From an uncultured Bacteroidales bacterium (GTDB taxonomy: Bacteria > Bacteroidota > Bacteroidia > Bacteroidales > UBA932): DNA of 64,000 bases. This document shows, in pieces, positions 61,423 to 64,000 of the stretch; the stretch's first letter is position 1; the number at the start of each line of letters is the position of its first letter. The notes beneath the pieces were generated by a model. It was not told the origin of the DNA and searched no databases. It saw nothing but the letters and a program-made list of their open reading frames with translations. The stretch spans positions 5,578 to 69,577 of the forward strand of contig UQYV01000016.1 of assembly GCA_900545245.1 (NCBI GenBank), read 5' to 3'. A program made the position numbers and the translations under genes.

Positions 61423-61824
61423 GGGGATGTTTTGGTTTTGACAGCATCAGACATTGGACGGTAAGCACGCCGGGCGTCGGAGGTTTGCCCGTTAATCTCA
61501 GCTTCCAAACAATTAGTTGGCAACAACTCTTACGCACTCGCTGCCTAGTCTACTAAGTAGAACGGCTTAATCTCCGGGGCCAAGGCTGCTCCGGCGACGA
61601 GTATCCCGACAGACTTTTCCGACTGTTCTGTCCTGTCAAATGGGGTATCATTTCAAACGGTCTGCACGACACCGACTCGGCTGAGTGTCGCCAAGCCCAA
61701 GCCGATAAGCTGCATCTGGCCCGCCTTCCGGCAGGTTGCAGTCGAAAAACAAAGGACGGATAAGCGTGTAGAAAGCCACCCGGTGCGGTGTTTGGACGGC
61801 GGTTCGAGTCCGCCCATCTCCACA
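61423..61824 (+). ncRNA. ssrA: tmRNA (SsrA)
   Basis: Starts GGGGATGTTTTGGTTTTGAC, the usual tmRNA 5' end; its first seven bases pair with CATCTCC (61815-61821), closing the acceptor arm, and GGTTCGAGTCC is the T arm. The tag is read from 61519: GNNSYALAA followed by TAG at 61546-61548. The resume region and tag are as expected for Bacteroidota. Several pseudoknot stems are visible (for example GCCGGAGCAGCC-type arms near 61580-61610). The 3' end reads ACA rather than encoding CCA. About 400 nt. tmRNA frees stalled ribosomes with SmpB. No smpB gene is in the window. Confidence 0.92.
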
Positions 61825-61857
61825 AAGCAGAAACAAAAACGCATTTAAATCAGTTGA

Positions 61858-61980
61858 GAAGGAGGGGGAACAAAAAGTCTTTTTTTCCCCCTCCTTCGGA
61901 CTTTCTAACCCCCGCAGACTAACGTCTGCGACCCCTATTAGGGGTATCTCGCGCCCCCGGCGCAGTCCCTTCGGGACTTT
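61858..61980. repeat. Array of five short GC-rich hairpins downstream of tmRNA
   Basis: Consecutive inverted repeats: GAAGGAGGGGGAA (61858-61870) with TTCCCCCTCCTTC (61885-61897), 13 bp perfect; CGCAGAC/GTCTGCG; ACCCCTA/TAGGGGT; GCGCC/GGCGC; and AGTCCC/GGGACT. The first loop contains a T-run. No gene was found in 61825-62124, only a remnant frame (61997-62062) encoding SDDFERAYAEFWNGRKDDLK without a start. The first hairpin may act as terminator for ssrA; the rest are unexplained. Confidence 0.6.
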
Positions 61981-62124
61981 TAGACCAGCCACATAAATCA
62001 GCGATGATTTTGAACGAGCCTATGCAGAATTCTGGAACGGGCGGAAAGATGACCTCAAGTGAGATTCTTTTGACAAATCAGAAGTACTCGAATTAGACTT
62101 GATGGTCTGTTTCCTCTTCCAATG

Positions 62125-62508
62125 CTATAGATATTCCTCCAAGAACTCACAGGCATCGGCCACGCAGTCCGGGCTGTCCCGGAGAACTTTTCCCGTGCCG
62201 ATGCCCTTGAGCTGTCGGCACTGCGTCGCTCCATTCTTCTCTTGGAACTTGGTCATGATGGCCTTCATCCGGGAACGGGATAGGTTTCTATCCTTGGTGG
62301 CAAGGCCGAGAATCATCCCGGCTCCCACGAGCGCACCGCAGGTTCCTTCCATGTTGCCCATTCCCGTGCCGTAGGCTCCGGCAATGTGGGCGGCAGTCTC
62401 TTCCGGGAGGCCGACAAGGTCGCAATAGGTGCATACCACTGCCTGAGCGCAGTTATGAGAGTTGCAGCGTTTCTTTTCCGCTGCGAGGTGTTTACGAGTT
62501 TCCATCAT
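62125..62508 (-). CDS. C_GCAxxG_C_C family small redox protein
   Basis: 127 residues from the ATG at 62508, whose first base overlaps the stop of the preceding frame (TGATG). Conserved cysteines: RCNSHNCAQAVVCTYCD, GTCGALVGAGMI, QCRQL and DCVADACEFLEEYL, with GTGMGNMEGTCGALVGAG the signature of the C_GCAxxG_C_C family. These are short cysteine-rich proteins of putative redox function, found across anaerobes. Expressed with two truncated frames upstream on the minus strand; a -7-like TAACTTTG at 62897-62904 may drive all three. Confidence 0.8.
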   Translation of the reverse strand: MMETRKHLAAEKKRCNSHNCAQAVVCTYCDLVGLPEETAAHIAGAYGTGMGNMEGTCGALVGAGMILGLATKDRNLSRSRMKAIMTKFQEKNGATQCRQLKGIGTGKVLRDSPDCVADACEFLEEYL

Positions 62509-62708
62509 CAAATCCATTCTACATCAGACAAATCCAGTTCATTGCCGGGAAGTCCCCAGCCGGGACTGAAAATAAAGGTATATTCTTTGAGTTCCCGTGG
62601 AATCTGGTTCAGGAACAGCAGCTTCGGCTCTCCATAGTCCCCGGAGCTGCCATACAAGGTCATGGTCTTCTTCTCGTCATCCTTCAGATACCGGCCTCCG
62701 CCATGCAC
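62508..62708 (-). pseudogene. C-terminal fragment resembling Janus/Ocnus (phosphohistidine phosphatase-like) protein
   Basis: 66 residues in the open frame (GTG at 62706-62708; an ATG at 62663 would give 51 residues). HGGGRYLKDDEKKTMTLYGS and SGDYGEP resemble the C-terminal half of Janus/Ocnus-family proteins (human PHPT1: GGGRI...DKKI.VYG). The N-terminal half with the catalytic histidine is absent. Overlaps the C_GCAxxG gene by one base. The similarity is by memory and modest. Together with the next fragment it may mark a deletion junction near 62709. Confidence 0.4.
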
Positions 62709-62710
62709 CT

Positions 62711-62866
62711 TTACATGTCAAATGGAAGCGGTACAGCCGTATTGTCCAGCTCCTTGGAACGGATATCCACGGGACGGGAGCTTTTACCAATCTTTACCCA
62801 GTCCTCTTTGAAGCTGGGATTGGTGAGGATGTAGACGTATCCGGGTTCAGTAGTGCTATTTTTCAT
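62711..62866 (-). pseudogene. Truncated GIY-YIG (T5orf172-type) nuclease gene
   Basis: 51 codons from the ATG at 62866: begins MKNSTTEPGYVYILTNPSFK and ends VPLPFDM before a TAA. GYVYILTNPSF...WVKIGKSSRPVDIRSKELDNTAVPLPF is the N-terminal GIY-YIG half of a widespread family whose complete members continue for some 100-350 residues (PLPF followed by EIYATLKT). Here the chain stops right after PLPF. The frame is well preserved up to that point, so the truncation is recent. Residual function is unlikely, as the C-terminal half of the nuclease domain is missing. Confidence 0.7.
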
Positions 62867-62968
62867 ACGATAGGAGGTTAATCTGCTTTCAACTTACAAA
62901 GTTAGCGATTTTCCGCTGGTTTCCATGAAGGACACCAGCGAAACTATGCGAAACGGTATGAGTTTCTG

Positions 62969-63895
62969 TTACTTCAGTCCTTTGCTCATGGCATCGATGC
63001 ATTTCTTTTTCTGCTCCATGTTGGGGTGGACATAGAGGTTGAGAGTGGTGCTGATATTGGAATGACCGAGGAGGACGCTGACGGTCTTGTAGTCGCAGTG
63101 GCTCTCAATGCACCGGGTGGCAAAGCTGTGGCGAAGACCATGAAACCGCATCTTCGGAAGTTCCAAATCATCGAGAAGTTGCTTGAAGAAGACCCGATAA
63201 GTCCTCGGCTCGACAGGCATTGCCCCATTCGTCAGCACATAGAAATCCCCTCGTACTATCTTCTTGAGCGGTTTGACGAGCGAGAGCAAGTCTTTCGTCA
63301 TGGGAATGTCCCGGATGGAATTCTTCGTCTTGGGAGTATCCTCGATGAGCTCGGTGGATTTTGTCTCTCCCTCAACCAGATAAATCCGTTGCAAAGTTCT
63401 GCGCACCCGGATTACACCTCCCTCAACATCAATGTCATCCCACCTCAACGCACAGACCTCTCCTATGCGGAGCCCGGCATTGAGACAGATGTAGATGCCA
63501 AGGTTCATGAAGGTAAAATTCTCCCTGATGTGAGCCATGAGTTTTCTTTGGCTGGAGAGGGTTAGAACCTCGATATCCTGCTTCTCTCTTTCAGTCGGGA
63601 AATGGATGTCAATCTGCCGGAACTCCAGATAACCGTACTTGACACCGAAACGAAGAATCATCTTGAGGACGATGAGGATGTCCCGGACGGTCTTCTGCGA
63701 AAGGCCGGATTCCAATTTGCGATTGACGAGGGACTGCACAAGTTCCTCTGTGACATCAGTCTCCTCTCCCATCTCCGGAATGAGGTGATTCTGGATGAGG
63801 AGTGCATACGCTGCGTATGTCGATTTCTTGACATACTGTTTCTTGTCGGCCTTCCAAAGCCCGGCAACCTTGCTGAATGTTGTGTTCTTTTCCAT
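62969..63895 (-). CDS. Tyrosine-type site-specific recombinase/integrase
   Basis: 308 residues. An N-terminal SAM-like DNA-binding domain (~8-90) is followed by the catalytic domain with all expected residues: Arg143 (GLRIGE), a likely Lys189/191, His252 and Arg255 (HGLRHSFAT), His278 (LGHSN) and Tyr288 (TLNLYVHP). The enzyme cuts and rejoins DNA at attachment sites of phages or integrative elements. It lies 1.1 kb from the ssrA 3' end. A hairpin CGCTGGT/ACCAGCG (62914-62940) is just downstream, possibly its terminator. The rest of any element would lie beyond the right edge. Confidence 0.9.
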   Translation of the reverse strand: MEKNTTFSKVAGLWKADKKQYVKKSTYAAYALLIQNHLIPEMGEETDVTEELVQSLVNRKLESGLSQKTVRDILIVLKMILRFGVKYGYLEFRQIDIHFPTEREKQDIEVLTLSSQRKLMAHIRENFTFMNLGIYICLNAGLRIGEVCALRWDDIDVEGGVIRVRRTLQRIYLVEGETKSTELIEDTPKTKNSIRDIPMTKDLLSLVKPLKKIVRGDFYVLTNGAMPVEPRTYRVFFKQLLDDLELPKMRFHGLRHSFATRCIESHCDYKTVSVLLGHSNISTTLNLYVHPNMEQKKKCIDAMSKGLK

Positions 63896-64000
63896 AATGT
63901 AACTGATTAAAACGCAAAGTTCCGGCTTTGAGGGAATTGCATCCTTAATGTCCCAACTTTGAGATTCCCGGAGTTCAGTGGGGAGTGGGAAAGGAAGACG

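Noticed and set aside
61795..61824. tRNA gene suggested by the GGTTCGAGTCC T-arm
   Set aside because: The T arm belongs to the tmRNA; no anticodon arm is present at tRNA spacing.
61997..62062. Short frame ending in FERAYAEFWNGRKDDLK
   Set aside because: It resembles a protein C-terminus but has no start and is only 21 codons after an in-frame stop; noted as a remnant, not as a gene.
62914..62940. Terminator of the integrase gene
   Set aside because: CGCTGGT/ACCAGCG is a good stem but lacks a T-run on the minus strand; listed only as a possible terminator within the integrase entry.
61815..64000. Second copy of the ssrA 3' end as attachment site
   Set aside because: Searched by eye to the window edge and not found, so no att site is annotated.

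Overview
The window is a stretch of a Bacteroidota chromosome, most likely order Bacteroidales (gut-type, Alistipes-like or an uncultured relative; genus not resolved). Evidence: a SusC/SusD pair with a FecR anti-sigma and an ECF sigma factor, fimbrillin lipoproteins, long NusB, DUF5606, the PUR/DUF3276 protein, glpABC, and promoters of the Bacteroidota form TTTG-N19/20-TAnnTTTG. Protein-coding density is high and no tRNA or rRNA gene was seen.

Layout. 1-2.4 kb: 3' part of a membrane-anchored AraC regulator, then a SatD-like protein overlapping a DUF3307 membrane protein, preceded by two operator-like repeats. 2.4-5.6 kb: two surface lipoproteins of the fimbrillin class (one with GLUG repeats), followed by about 440 bp of hairpin-rich non-coding DNA. 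6-14.4 kb: a GSCFA protein, an outer-membrane barrel, a lipoprotein 5'-nucleotidase, and an operon on the minus strand (MTA/SAH deaminase-type amidohydrolase, two tandem purine nucleoside phosphorylases, BASS transporter), suggesting nucleoside salvage. 14.5-24.8 kb: housekeeping genes (coiled-coil protein, zapA, 6S RNA, rny, dsbD, PUR protein, nusB, yajC, ybbR-like, DUF5606, rimO, a lipoprotein). 25-31 kb, minus strand: a glycine-lipid-type acyltransferase pair and glpABC. 31.3-48.7 kb, minus strand: a polysaccharide utilisation locus (PUL) read from sigma factor and FecR through SusC, SusD, two secreted EEP-fold phosphodiesterases alternating with two unknown lipoproteins, two GH89 alpha-N-acetylglucosaminidases, then glycerate kinase and a GntP permease that overlap the last GH89 gene. 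48.8-54.2 kb: a frameshifted S9 peptidase, a WYL regulator and recG. 54.3-61.3 kb, plus strand: pdxA, rnhA, secA, bactofilin, a lipoprotein. 61.4-64 kb: ssrA (tmRNA), an array of short hairpins, a C_GCAxxG_C_C protein, two apparently truncated genes and a tyrosine integrase, which looks like the edge of an accessory region.

How it fits together. The most distinctive block is the PUL. Removal of alpha-GlcNAc (GH89), cleavage of a phosphodiester (EEP), and capture of a three-carbon product (glycerate kinase plus GntP, with glpABC next door) could together consume a phosphodiester- and glycerol/glycerate-containing glycan such as a GlcNAc-decorated teichoic acid; host mucin is the conventional alternative. 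The sequence shows gene order and overlaps; the substrate is inference.

Three dispersed non-coding repeat families were found: a roughly 120-bp long imperfect hairpin (two full copies, one half copy), a roughly 65-bp element with paired GTAC motifs (three copies), and a 19-bp identical word at two convergent gene ends.
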